A stretch of DNA of 64,000 bases. Origin: Sphingomonadales bacterium. GTDB taxonomy: Bacteria > Pseudomonadota > Alphaproteobacteria > Sphingomonadales > Sphingomonadaceae. The position numbers and the translations under genes are program-made. Below are positions 35,022 to 43,385 of the stretch, piece by piece. Under the pieces are notes generated by a model. That model did not search any database and had not been told where the DNA came from. It saw nothing but the letters and a program-made list of their open reading frames with translations. Position 1 is the stretch's first letter, and every line of letters starts with the position of its first letter. The stretch covers positions 1 to 64,000 of the forward strand of contig JAGWUH010000014.1 of the NCBI GenBank assembly GCA_028868535.1, written 5' to 3'.

Positions 35022-35699
35022 TCAATTTCCCTTGCTGCTGGTCGTCTTCAGACCCTGGGCCCCGGTCGGTGCTTGCGACTGGAACACGCCGACGGCCTTG
35101 TCGCCGGTCGGTGCGGTGGTCTGGTTGCCGCCGTGGGCGCCGCGCAGCAGGTCCTCGGGATTGGCGACCATCGCCGCCAGGTTGCCGTTGACGGCGCAGC
35201 CGTAATTGCTGTGCGTCGCGTTCAACAGGTTGGTCTCGCTGTTCGAGGACCAGTCCGGGCAGTGCGGCACGCTGGCGCTGGTGCGCGAGACGATGACGCG
35301 GGCGGTGCCGGCATTGACGTAGCCCTGCGTCACCGGGACGTCGTTGCCGACGAGCAGGCCGTAGCGCGACGCCGCCTGCTCCACCGCGGTGCGCGTGGCC
35401 GGGCTGGCGAGCGGATCGTCGACGGCGATGCGATCGCCATAGCGCAGGTTCAGCGCGCTGAACCAGCCGGCGAGGCGCTCTGACTCGCCCCGCGCCAGGC
35501 CGGCGTTGCCGGTGGCGAGATCGAGCGTGAACTGGTTGCGTTCGACCACCGGCTGGTGGACGCTCTCGTAGCCGCGGTAGGTGCTCATGCCGCCACAGCC
35601 GGACACGGCCGTGGCAAGTCCGAGGGCGATGGCGATGCGGGCGACCGGCTTGAGGCCGGTGCGGGCGCCGCGGCGCGCGGGATGGGCGACAGGCGTCAT
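35022..35699 (-). CDS. cpaD: Pilus assembly lipoprotein CpaD
   Basis: 225 residues from the ATG at 35699, chosen because GAGGAAAC sits three bases upstream; a GTG at 35714 is weaker. The signal peptide ends in a lipobox AVSGC, so it should be a lipid-anchored periplasmic protein. The mature part shows the CpaD pattern YRGYESVHQPVVERNQFTLDLA, LNLRYGDRIAVDDP, VPHCPDWSS and the NYGCAVNGNLAAMVANPEDLLRG block. It helps secretin (CpaC) assembly. It follows cpaC after 11 bp. Confidence 0.92.
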   Translation of the reverse strand: MTPVAHPARRGARTGLKPVARIAIALGLATAVSGCGGMSTYRGYESVHQPVVERNQFTLDLATGNAGLARGESERLAGWFSALNLRYGDRIAVDDPLASPATRTAVEQAASRYGLLVGNDVPVTQGYVNAGTARVIVSRTSASVPHCPDWSSNSETNLLNATHSNYGCAVNGNLAAMVANPEDLLRGAHGGNQTTAPTGDKAVGVFQSQAPTGAQGLKTTSSKGN

Positions 35700-35710
35700 C
35701 GTTTCCTCGC

Positions 35711-37384
35711 TCACTTGAGGTTGAACCCGGGTGCCGAAACGTCGGCGGCGGCGGACCGGCGCGCACCCGCTCCCGGCAGGTTGGCGGCGCCGACCTTCGG
35801 TGCCTCGCCCATGCTGGGCGCAGCGGTCGGCTCGGGTCGCTTGAGCTTGCCGTTGCCGTCGGTCATCATGTTGCCGAACACGCGCTGCACGTCGTCCGGG
35901 GCCTGCAGGCCGTCGGTCGGCAGCTTGATGTCGCGCTCGTTGACCGGCTGCACCAGGTACGGCGTGATCACGATCACCAGCTCGCTCTCGCCGCGCTGGA
36001 ACGTCGTCGACTTGAACAGCGCGCCGATGATCGGCATGTCGCCGGCCCCGGGCAGCTTCTGCACCGCGTTCTGCGAGTGGTTGGACAGCAGGCCGCCGAT
36101 CATGAAGCTCTGGCCCGAGCCGAGCTCGACGGTGGTCTCCGCCCGCCGCGTCGTCAGCGCCGGGATGGTGAAGCCGTTCATCGTGATCGAGCCCTGGCTC
36201 GACAGTTCGGAGACTTCCGGCCGCACGCGCAGCGAGATGCGGCCATTGGCCAGCACGTAAGGCGTGTACGACAGGCTGACGCCGTATTTCTTGTACTCGA
36301 CGCTGACCGAGCCGAGCCCGGTGGACATCGGGATCGGGAACTCGCCGCCCGCCAGGAATTCGGCGGTCTCGCCCGAAAGTGCGGTCAGGTTGGGCTGCGC
36401 CAGCGTGGTGACGAGGCCCAGCGTCTCGCCGGCATCGAGCGTGCCGAGGATGTTCAGGCCGCCGATCTTGGTCAGCCCGCTCAGCGTCGAAAGCCCGCCG
36501 CCTGCCGAGTCGACGGTGGTGCCAGGCATGAAAGCGACCTTCCCGGTCAGCGGGTCGATCGTGTAGCCGGAAACCTTGGCGCCCACCGAAAGCGGCAGGT
36601 TAGGATCGGTGGTGATGAAGCTGCCGGCCTGCCGGCCCTGCTGCAGACCGAACTTGAAGCCGCCGGTGTTGTCGATCGTGGTCAGGTTCGAATTGAGCGT
36701 CTTGACCAGCGAACGGCTGACTTCGGCGATCTTCACCTGCAGGTTGACCTGGAGCGGCGTCGCCGTGCGCAGGCGGTTGATCACGCCGATCTTCAGTCCG
36801 GAATCGTCGCTCGTCTTGACGCCGGGGTTCAGCGCCATCTTGACCAGCTGCGACGCCTGCGCGCTGTCTTCCGGCGAGGCGACGGTGCCGGTGAGCAGTG
36901 CATACTGGCCGACCATCGTCAGCTTGATGTCGGCGTCAGGCAGCGCTGCGCGCAGCACCCGGTCGACGGTACTGATGTTCTGGCTGACGCGGATCGTCGC
37001 GGCGAAGATCACCTGCCCGCCGTTCCGGGTGGCGAACACGGTCGATTCACCATCGGCCTTGCCATAGAGGTGAAGCTGTCGCGCACTGCTGATGTAGACG
37101 TCGGCCACCGACGGGTTCGAGACCCAGACGCTGTCCGCGCTTTCGGGCAGGGTGACCAGCTCGCCTTCGCCGAGCGAGAGCAGAACCTCGCGGGTCGGGC
37201 GCTGCAGGCCCACCGGCGGGGTGGCCACCCGGGCCGGCGTACCGAACACCGCGGCCGGGCGCACCGGATGCGCCGACCGCACCGGACGGGCATCGGCCGA
37301 GGCCGCCGCCAACGTGCTGGCGCCGAGCGCGGCCGTGGCGAGCAGCAGCGCGGTCGGGCGTGCGCGGAAGGTATCGAGGCGCAT
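35711..37384 (-). CDS. cpaC: Outer-membrane secretin CpaC (RcpA)
   Basis: 557 residues from the ATG at 37384, which has GGGGAG upstream and yields a signal peptide (ALLLATAALGASTLAAASADA). The N0/BON-type periplasmic domains appear as LSLGEGELVTLPESADSVWVSNPSVADVYI and AALPDADIKLTMVGQYALLTGTV; the secretin core includes QVNLQVKIAEVSRSL, LVTTLAQPNLTALSGETAEFLAGGEFPIPM, and ITPYLVQPV. It forms the pore for the Tad pilus. The longer frame to 37465 overlaps cpaB. It follows cpaB after one base. Confidence 0.94.
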   Translation of the reverse strand: MRLDTFRARPTALLLATAALGASTLAAASADARPVRSAHPVRPAAVFGTPARVATPPVGLQRPTREVLLSLGEGELVTLPESADSVWVSNPSVADVYISSARQLHLYGKADGESTVFATRNGGQVIFAATIRVSQNISTVDRVLRAALPDADIKLTMVGQYALLTGTVASPEDSAQASQLVKMALNPGVKTSDDSGLKIGVINRLRTATPLQVNLQVKIAEVSRSLVKTLNSNLTTIDNTGGFKFGLQQGRQAGSFITTDPNLPLSVGAKVSGYTIDPLTGKVAFMPGTTVDSAGGGLSTLSGLTKIGGLNILGTLDAGETLGLVTTLAQPNLTALSGETAEFLAGGEFPIPMSTGLGSVSVEYKKYGVSLSYTPYVLANGRISLRVRPEVSELSSQGSITMNGFTIPALTTRRAETTVELGSGQSFMIGGLLSNHSQNAVQKLPGAGDMPIIGALFKSTTFQRGESELVIVITPYLVQPVNERDIKLPTDGLQAPDDVQRVFGNMMTDGNGKLKRPEPTAAPSMGEAPKVGAANLPGAGARRSAAADVSAPGFNLK

Positions 37385-37385
37385 C

Positions 37386-38456
37386 TCAGTTACTCCCCCC
37401 GTAGATGGCGCCCATGGCGTTGCCGGCCTGGCCGACCGCGCCCGCCATGCGGGACATGCCACCATTCACGGGAACGGCGGTGACATCGCTGCCGCGCACG
37501 ACCCTGATGGTCGGCCCGGCATAGAACGCGGGCGCGCCGGCGCCCGAAGGCGGGCGGACGCCGCTCGGCGCGGGGCTGATCCCCCGCCGCGCAAAGCGAG
37601 AAACGTCGCCGCCGGTGGCAAAGGTGGTGTTGCCCTCGATCGGCTTGTTCAGCGCCTGTGCGAGCAGCTTGTCCTCGGTCTGCTTGCTGGCGCCCTCGGG
37701 CACCTTGACCGAGCCGCTGGCGATCGCCTTCTCGAGCTCTGACTGGTTGTCCGCGATCGAGCGCAGCGCCAGGCTGAGCGTGCCCAGCGTCTGCGCCACC
37801 TGGATCTTCTCGGCGATGCGCGGCGTCACCTCGAGCGTGACGTTATTGTTCTTCTTGACCACGGTCTTGCCGTTGACCGTCTCGCTTTCGGTCGACTGGT
37901 CGGTGGCGAGAATGCGCACGTTGCGCAGGATCGTCTCGGTGGCCTTCAGCGGATCACCGCTGGTGGCGGCGTTGTTGACGGTCTGGGTCAGCATCAGGTC
38001 GACGTGGTCGCCCGGAAAGATGAAGCCGGAAACGCCGGTCATGTCCGAGACCGGGATCGAGATCGCGCGCATGCCCGGGCCCAGCGCCGCGGCGAGGAAG
38101 CCGCGATCGCCGGGCGCGACCAGCGCCCCCTGCGTCAACGGCTGACCGGCGGTGATCTGGAAACGGACGACGGTGCCGATGAGCTTGTTCTTGTCGACTT
38201 CGCCGTCGAGGAAATAGGCGTCCTGAACCATGTCCTTCGGCCAGGGCTGGAACGTCACCGCATCGGGCGTGATGATCGTCCCCACGGGCAGGGCACGCTG
38301 CGCCACCAGCACCTTCGGGCCCTGGGGCTGCGGCGCAACCATCGCGGCGTTGACCACCGGCGCGGTGCTGCCGCCCAGCATGCTGCGCGCGGCGAGCGCG
38401 GTGCCGACCGCGACCACCATCGCCCCCATCAGCAGCATCAGCTTCTTCTTGTCCAT
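37386..38456 (-). CDS. cpaB: Pilus assembly protein CpaB (RcpC)
   Basis: 356 residues with one N-terminal transmembrane segment (LMLLMGAMVVAVGTALAA), then the SAF/RcpC domain (VLVAQRALPVGTIITPDAVTFQPWP, GTVVRFQITAGQPLTQGALV, AISIPVSDMTGVSGFIFPGDHVDLMLTQ). A mostly disordered, Gly/Pro-rich C-terminus follows. RcpC-type proteins link the inner membrane and secretin and may bind peptidoglycan. The 92-bp gap between cpaA and cpaB holds an 11-bp direct repeat and probably the promoter of cpaB onward. Confidence 0.92.
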   Translation of the reverse strand: MDKKKLMLLMGAMVVAVGTALAARSMLGGSTAPVVNAAMVAPQPQGPKVLVAQRALPVGTIITPDAVTFQPWPKDMVQDAYFLDGEVDKNKLIGTVVRFQITAGQPLTQGALVAPGDRGFLAAALGPGMRAISIPVSDMTGVSGFIFPGDHVDLMLTQTVNNAATSGDPLKATETILRNVRILATDQSTESETVNGKTVVKKNNNVTLEVTPRIAEKIQVAQTLGTLSLALRSIADNQSELEKAIASGSVKVPEGASKQTEDKLLAQALNKPIEGNTTFATGGDVSRFARRGISPAPSGVRPPSGAGAPAFYAGPTIRVVRGSDVTAVPVNGGMSRMAGAVGQAGNAMGAIYGGSN

Positions 38457-38476
38457 GGCTTGCCCAGCCCCTTATG

Positions 38477-38531
38477 AAAATCGCTGCGAGCTCTTTGTGA
38501 AATCCCGCAGGTCAAACCTTAAAATCGCTGC
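38477..38531 (-). repeat. 11-bp direct repeat upstream of cpaB
   Basis: AAAATCGCTGC occurs at 38477-38487 and again at 38521-38531, 44 bp apart, within the 92-bp gap before cpaB. The placement suggests a pair of regulator sites, but no known consensus is matched. Confidence 0.5.
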
Positions 38532-38548
38532 CAATGGTTAAAATCCGG

Positions 38549-39049
38549 TCACCCGGACGCTCCGAGCTGCAGCAGCGGAAGATATTCCTGTCCGAGCACC
38601 CACAGGCCCGCGCCGGAGATCGCGACGCCATAGGGAACGCTGAGCCGGTCCTTGCGCCGGCGCACCAGATGCCAGGCGCCAAGCAGCAGGCTGAGCGCCC
38701 CGCCGATCAGCGCCATCAGCACGATCAGCTTGAGGAACCAGGCCGGCTTGATCCACAGCGCCAGCGCCGCCAGCAGCTTGACGTCGCCGCCGCCCATCAA
38801 CCGCAGCACGAACATCGTCCAGAGCACGATCAGGGTGACCGACGCCGACAGGACCTGCATCGCGATGGCGGCCCCGTCGAGACCGCTGTCCCACCAGAAC
38901 AGCGGCGCGGACAGCGCAATCGCGGCATTCAGCCAGTTGTCGATCTGGCGGCGGTGAATGTCGGTCGCGGCAGCCACCAGCAGTGCAATTGCCAACAGGC
39001 CGAGGAGGCCGTACGAAATCCACTCGCTGAAGATCGGATGGCCGCTCAT
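38549..39049 (-). CDS. cpaA: Prepilin peptidase CpaA (A24 family)
   Basis: 166 residues, almost all hydrophobic, with about five or six membrane segments. The two catalytic aspartates of A24 peptidases are in AATDIHRRQIDNWL and LMGGGDVKLLAALALW. It lacks the cytoplasmic N-methyltransferase domain of PilD, as is normal for the TadV/CpaA group. It would cleave the leader of Flp-type prepilins, but no pilin gene is in the window. First gene of the cluster; 77 bp separate it from the divergent hydrolase. Confidence 0.93.
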   Translation of the reverse strand: MSGHPIFSEWISYGLLGLLAIALLVAAATDIHRRQIDNWLNAAIALSAPLFWWDSGLDGAAIAMQVLSASVTLIVLWTMFVLRLMGGGDVKLLAALALWIKPAWFLKLIVLMALIGGALSLLLGAWHLVRRRKDRLSVPYGVAISGAGLWVLGQEYLPLLQLGASG

Positions 39050-39126
39050 GCCCGCCGGTCTAGCCCGAACTGCTTACCAAATAGTAACCACGCCGGCTCC
39101 CCTCGCGGCGCCGGGCCGGGAATTCG

Positions 39127-40131
39127 ATGAACGCGCCCAGACCCGAGAAACCGAGGGTTTCAGACACCCCAGCCGCCGCCGGATTCGCTCGCCGGAGCAT
39201 TGCCGCGAGCCTACGCGAAAGCACGTGGACGGCCGCTGACGGACAGGTGCTGCGGCGCATCGACGGCGCCGGCAAGGCACCATCGCGGGGGGCGCTGCTG
39301 TTCCTCCCGGGCCGTGGCGACTGCTACGAGAAATACCTCGAGACGCTGGGCCAATGGCAGGCTGCCGGATGGGACGTGACCGCGCTGGACTGGCGCGGCC
39401 AGGCCGGTTCCGGGCGCGCCGGGCTGGACGCATTGACCGGCCACGTCGACGATTTCGCCGTCTGGGTGGCCGATCTCGCCGCCTTCTGGCGAGAATGGCG
39501 GGCGGGCAGCCCCGGCCCGCATGTGCTCGTCGCCCATTCGATGGGCGGCCACCTGGCGTTGCGCGCGGTTGCCGAAGGCGCGGTCGATCCCCGCGCGCTG
39601 GTCCTGTCGGCGCCGATGCTGGGGCTGCACGGGCTGGGCTTGCCGACCCGCGTACTGGGCCGGTTTGCCCGCATCATGGCCGCGCTTGGCGATCCGCGCC
39701 GACCGGCCTGGCGCGACAGCGAGAAGCCCGGCGCCCACTTCGCCACGCGGATGCGCCTGCTGACGCACGATGCCGCCCGCTATGCCGACGAGGACTTCTG
39801 GCGCGCCGCCCGGCCCGAGCTGGCGATGGGGCCGGCGAGCTGGGGCTGGGTGCGCGCGGCGCTGGACAGCATCGCCCGGCTCGATGCGCCCGGGGTGCTC
39901 GAAGCCGTCACCATCCCGGTGCTGCTGCTCGGCACGCGCTGCGACCGGCTGGTACGCTACCGCGCGATCGCGCGGGCCGCCGCCCGCCTGCCGCATGGCG
40001 AACTGCTCACGTTCGGCCGCGAATGCCGGCACGAAGTCCTGCGCGAGGTCGATCCGGTGCGCGCGCGCGCGCTGCAGGCGATCGACGAATTTCTTGACCG
40101 CACCGCGCCGCGTCGCCAACCGGCCGCATGA
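39127..40131 (+). CDS. Alpha/beta hydrolase, monoacylglycerol lipase/lysophospholipase-like
   Basis: 334 residues. Hydrolase_4 (serine aminopeptidase S33) pattern: LLFLPGRGDCYEKYLETLGQW, VTALDWRGQAGSG, nucleophile elbow VAHSMGGHLALR, acid in LLGTRCDRLV, and histidine in RECRHEVLREVD. The HG motif near the oxyanion hole is replaced by LPGRGD. No signal peptide, so the enzyme is probably cytoplasmic. It overlaps the following oxidoreductase gene by ATGA, suggesting coupled translation. Substrate unknown. Confidence 0.87.
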   Translation: MNAPRPEKPRVSDTPAAAGFARRSIAASLRESTWTAADGQVLRRIDGAGKAPSRGALLFLPGRGDCYEKYLETLGQWQAAGWDVTALDWRGQAGSGRAGLDALTGHVDDFAVWVADLAAFWREWRAGSPGPHVLVAHSMGGHLALRAVAEGAVDPRALVLSAPMLGLHGLGLPTRVLGRFARIMAALGDPRRPAWRDSEKPGAHFATRMRLLTHDAARYADEDFWRAARPELAMGPASWGWVRAALDSIARLDAPGVLEAVTIPVLLLGTRCDRLVRYRAIARAAARLPHGELLTFGRECRHEVLREVDPVRARALQAIDEFLDRTAPRRQPAA

Positions 40132-41216
40132 CCTTCGCATACGACGTTGCCGTCATCGGGGCGGGTATGGCCGGCGCGTCGCTCGCTGCCGCGCTGGGTT
40201 CGCGCGGCCGGCGCGTCGCGCTGGTCGAGGCGGAGGGCCGGCCGGGTTATCACGCCACCGGCCGCTCGGCCGCGTTCTGGACGGAGAGTTATGGCGGGCC
40301 CGGCGTGCAGCCGCTGACCAGCGCCTCGGGTCCCTGGCTGCGCCAGCACGGCTTCCTGACCCCGCGCGGCGCCCTGACCCTCGCCCGGCGCGGCGACGAA
40401 GCCGAACTGGCGGCGTTCGCCGCGCGCTTCTCCGCGCTCGGCGTGCGGGTCGAACTTCTGGCGCGGGGCGCACTCGAAGCCTGCGTCCCCGGCTTGCGCC
40501 AGGACTGGGCGGCCGGCGCGCTGGAGCCCGATTGCTGCGACATCGACGTCGCCGGGGTGCATCAGCACTACCTCGCCGCGGCGGCGAAGGCGGGAGCCCA
40601 GCTCCTGTGTGGTGCGCGTCTCGCCGCGGCCTCCCGGCAGGGATCGGGCTGGCGCCTGAGGCTCGCCGACGGGCGCGGGCTGGACGCCGCGATCCTGGTC
40701 AACGCCGCGGGCGCCTGGGCCGACGAGGTCGCGGCGCTGGCCGGGGCACGGCCGCTGGGCATCCGGCCCTTTCGCCGGACCGTCGCCCAGTTGCGCACGC
40801 TCCCGGCGGCGACAGCGTCGCTGCCCCTGGTGCTCGACCTGCACGAGCAGTTCTATTTCAAGCCCGAGAACGGCCGCCTGTGGCTGTCCCCGCACGACGA
40901 GACCCCCTCGCCGCCGTGCGATGCGGCACCCGAGGAGATCGACGTCGCCACCGCGATCGCGCGCCTCGAGGCCGTGGTCGACTGGCGGGTGGAGCGGGTC
41001 GAGCACAAATGGGCGGGCCTGCGTTCGTTCGCCCCGGATCGCCTGCCCGTCTACGGCTTCGATCCGCGCGTGGGGGGATTGTTCTGGTTCGCCGGGCAAG
41101 GCGGGTTCGGCATCCAGACCGCCCCGGCCGCCGCCGATCTCGCCGCGCGGTTGCTGTGCGGCGAGGCGACGGGCGCGATCGACCCGGGGCCTTACCTGCC
41201 GACGCGCTTCGGCTGA
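40128..41216 (+). CDS. FAD-dependent amino-acid oxidoreductase (DAO family)
   Basis: 362 residues with the GxGxxG dinucleotide fold VIGAGMAGASLAAALGSRG and a VEAEG strand end. The segment GYHATGRSAAFWTESYGG is characteristic of the D-arginine dehydrogenase (DauA)-like branch of the DAO family. The C-terminal FAD contact is FWFAGQGGFGIQTAPAAADLAA. It likely oxidises an amino or imino acid, feeding electrons to the respiratory chain or oxygen. Its ATG overlaps the hydrolase stop. A link between the two activities is not obvious. Confidence 0.85.
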   Translation: MTFAYDVAVIGAGMAGASLAAALGSRGRRVALVEAEGRPGYHATGRSAAFWTESYGGPGVQPLTSASGPWLRQHGFLTPRGALTLARRGDEAELAAFAARFSALGVRVELLARGALEACVPGLRQDWAAGALEPDCCDIDVAGVHQHYLAAAAKAGAQLLCGARLAAASRQGSGWRLRLADGRGLDAAILVNAAGAWADEVAALAGARPLGIRPFRRTVAQLRTLPAATASLPLVLDLHEQFYFKPENGRLWLSPHDETPSPPCDAAPEEIDVATAIARLEAVVDWRVERVEHKWAGLRSFAPDRLPVYGFDPRVGGLFWFAGQGGFGIQTAPAAADLAARLLCGEATGAIDPGPYLPTRFG

Positions 41217-41244
41217 GTCCGGCTTCGCAACGCCGGCCGGAGGT

Positions 41245-42171
41245 TCACAGCCAGCCTTGGGCGCGATACCAGTCGGCGGTGGCCTTCAGCCCTGCCCTGG
41301 TCGATATCCGCGGCTCCCAGACTTCGGGCGGAACGCGTCCCTCGCGGCTCACCGACCAGTCGGGATGGAGCATGTAGCCGACCCGGTCGAGCGTGAGCCT
41401 GGCCTTGCCCTTGCGCGCCCACATATCGGCCTTGGCGGCGAGTTGCATCCAGCGCGCCGCCAGCCGCACGATCCGCACCCGCCGCCCGACGGCGGCCCCG
41501 ATCGCGCGCGCCATGTCGACGTGCGACCAGGCATAGGGCTTGCCGTCGTCGGGCTCGAACGTGCGGAACGACACGGCTTCCGAAGCGGGCAGCAGCGCCA
41601 GCAGCAGCCGCGCGAGATCCTCGGCATGGATCATCGACGTCCGCCCCTGCGCAGGCACTGGCACCACCCCCCAGCGCGCGGCCGATCGGAACAGGTCGAG
41701 CATGTCGGCATCGCGCGGGCCATAGACCGCGGGCGGGCGAACGATCGTCCAGTCGAGTCCGGAGGCCAGCACCAGCCGTTCGCCCCGCGCCTTGGAGGCG
41801 CCGTACTGCGACAGCTCCGGCTCGCGCGCGGAAAGCGAGGAAACGTGGACCAAACGCGCCACCCCCGCCGCCCGCACGGCCTCGATCACCGCCAGCGTGC
41901 CGGCGACATTTCCGGCCTCGAACACCGCCGGATCGGGGGTATTCACCACCCCCGCGACGTGGACCACGGCCTCGGCCCCGTCCATCAGCCGGGCCAGCGC
42001 CGCGCCGTCGGCAAGATCGCCGGGCACCCACTCCACCCCGCGCCGCGCCGGTTGCGGCCGCCGCGTCAGCGCCCGAACCGAAATGCCTTCGCGCGCGGCG
42101 ACGTCGAGCACCGCCTGCCCAACGAATCCGGTCGCGCCGGTCAGCGCGATCTGGCGCACGGGCAAGGTCAC
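41245..42171 (-). CDS. NAD(P)-dependent epimerase/dehydratase family protein (extended SDR)
   Basis: 308 residues starting at the GTG 42171, whose last bases form the proB stop (GTGA). The cofactor loop is ALTGATGFVGQAV; VHVAGVVN, VHVSSLSA and the YGASK catalytic pair follow, then TIVRPPAVYGPRD. This is the atypical/extended SDR pattern of complex I NDUFA9-like and sugar-epimerase-like proteins. The C-terminal part is longer than in sugar epimerases. The upstream extension to 42270 lies inside proB and is not family-like. Function beyond a nucleotide-dependent reductase is not assignable. Confidence 0.82.
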   Translation of the reverse strand: MTLPVRQIALTGATGFVGQAVLDVAAREGISVRALTRRPQPARRGVEWVPGDLADGAALARLMDGAEAVVHVAGVVNTPDPAVFEAGNVAGTLAVIEAVRAAGVARLVHVSSLSAREPELSQYGASKARGERLVLASGLDWTIVRPPAVYGPRDADMLDLFRSAARWGVVPVPAQGRTSMIHAEDLARLLLALLPASEAVSFRTFEPDDGKPYAWSHVDMARAIGAAVGRRVRIVRLAARWMQLAAKADMWARKGKARLTLDRVGYMLHPDWSVSREGRVPPEVWEPRISTRAGLKATADWYRAQGWL

Positions 42172-43304
42172 AGCAGGACGAGCTGGTCGCGATGGACGAT
42201 GGCCGAGCGCGGCGCATAGCCGAGGATGTCGGCGTGCTCGCTCGAATGGCGGCCCAGCAGGCGCGTACATTCGCCGGCGTCGTATTCGATCAGCCCGTGC
42301 GCCAGCGTTTGCCCGGCCCCGTCGCGGATCGCCACCGCATCGCCGCGCTGGAAGTCGCCGGAGACGCGGACGATGCCGCGCGCCAGCAGGCTGCTGCCCT
42401 TGCCCAGGGCCGCCGCCGCGCCGGCATCGACGACGATTTCGCCTTTCAGCCGCAGCCGCCCGCCCAGCCAGGCCTTGCGCGCCGCCGCCCGGCGACGCGC
42501 CAGGAACAGCGTCCCTTCACCGGCGGCGATCCGCGCCAGCGGCGCCTCGACGTGGCCATTGCCGATCGCCAGCGCGATCCCCGCCAGTTGCGCGATTTCC
42601 GCCGCCTGCAATTTCGAGATCATGCCGCCCGAACCCATGCCGGACCCCGAAACCGGGCTTGCCATGGCCCGCACCTCCGGGGTGATCGTCCGGACCAGCG
42701 GCAGGCGCTTCGCCCCCGGTTCGGCCGGGTGGCGATCGTAGAGGCCATCGACGTCGGACAGCAGCACCACCGCGCCGGCGCGCGCCGCCTGCGCCACGCG
42801 GGCGGCCAGGCGGTCGTTGTCGCCGAAGCGGATCTCCTGCGTCGCCACCGAATCGTTCTCGTTGATCACCGGCACCGCGCCGGCATCGAGCAGCCGCCCC
42901 AGCGTCGCCGTCGCGTTCAGGTAGCGGCGGCGATCCTCGAGATCCTCGAGCGTCAGCAGCAGTTGCGCCGCGGTCAGGCCGTGCGCCTCGAGCAGTTCGG
43001 CCCAAAGCCCGGACAGCGCGATCTGGCCCACCGCCGCGGCCGCCTGCGCATCGGCCAGGCTGCCGCGCCCGCCCTTCTCCAGCCCCAGCTTGCGCGCGCC
43101 CAGCGCGATCGCGCCGGATGACACGACGATGACCTGCTGGCCGCGCGCCCGGGCCGCGGCGATCTCCGCCACCAGCGCCGCCAGCCAGGCGCGCCGGGCG
43201 CCGCGATCATCGACCAGCAGCGCCGAGCCGACCTTCAGCACCAGCCGCTCGCAGCGGCGGGCATCGCCGAGATCGGCCAGGGTCATGATCGCGGTTCCGG
43301 GCAT
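42168..43304 (-). CDS. proB: Glutamate 5-kinase
   Basis: First step of proline synthesis, phosphorylating glutamate. 378 residues (or 372 from the ATG at 43286; neither has a strong ribosome binding site). Kinase-domain blocks: RLVLKVGSALLVDDRG, VIVVSSGAIALGARKLGL, VPVINENDSVATQEIRFGDNDRLAARVA, LLSDVDGLYDRHP and SGSGMGSGGMISKLQAA. A C-terminal PUA domain is present (GEIVVDAGAAAALGKGSSLLARGIV, GRHSSEHADILGY). proA is not adjacent. The epimerase gene overlaps its stop. Confidence 0.94.
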   Translation of the reverse strand: MPGTAIMTLADLGDARRCERLVLKVGSALLVDDRGARRAWLAALVAEIAAARARGQQVIVVSSGAIALGARKLGLEKGGRGSLADAQAAAAVGQIALSGLWAELLEAHGLTAAQLLLTLEDLEDRRRYLNATATLGRLLDAGAVPVINENDSVATQEIRFGDNDRLAARVAQAARAGAVVLLSDVDGLYDRHPAEPGAKRLPLVRTITPEVRAMASPVSGSGMGSGGMISKLQAAEIAQLAGIALAIGNGHVEAPLARIAAGEGTLFLARRRAAARKAWLGGRLRLKGEIVVDAGAAAALGKGSSLLARGIVRVSGDFQRGDAVAIRDGAGQTLAHGLIEYDAGECTRLLGRHSSEHADILGYAPRSAIVHRDQLVLL

Positions 43305-43385
43305 GGCCGGGCGGATAGGCGAAAGTTGGCGGCAGGGGAAGACGGGACGCGCCCGCTTCCCCCTGCCTTCGGCTCCCTTCGGCGA

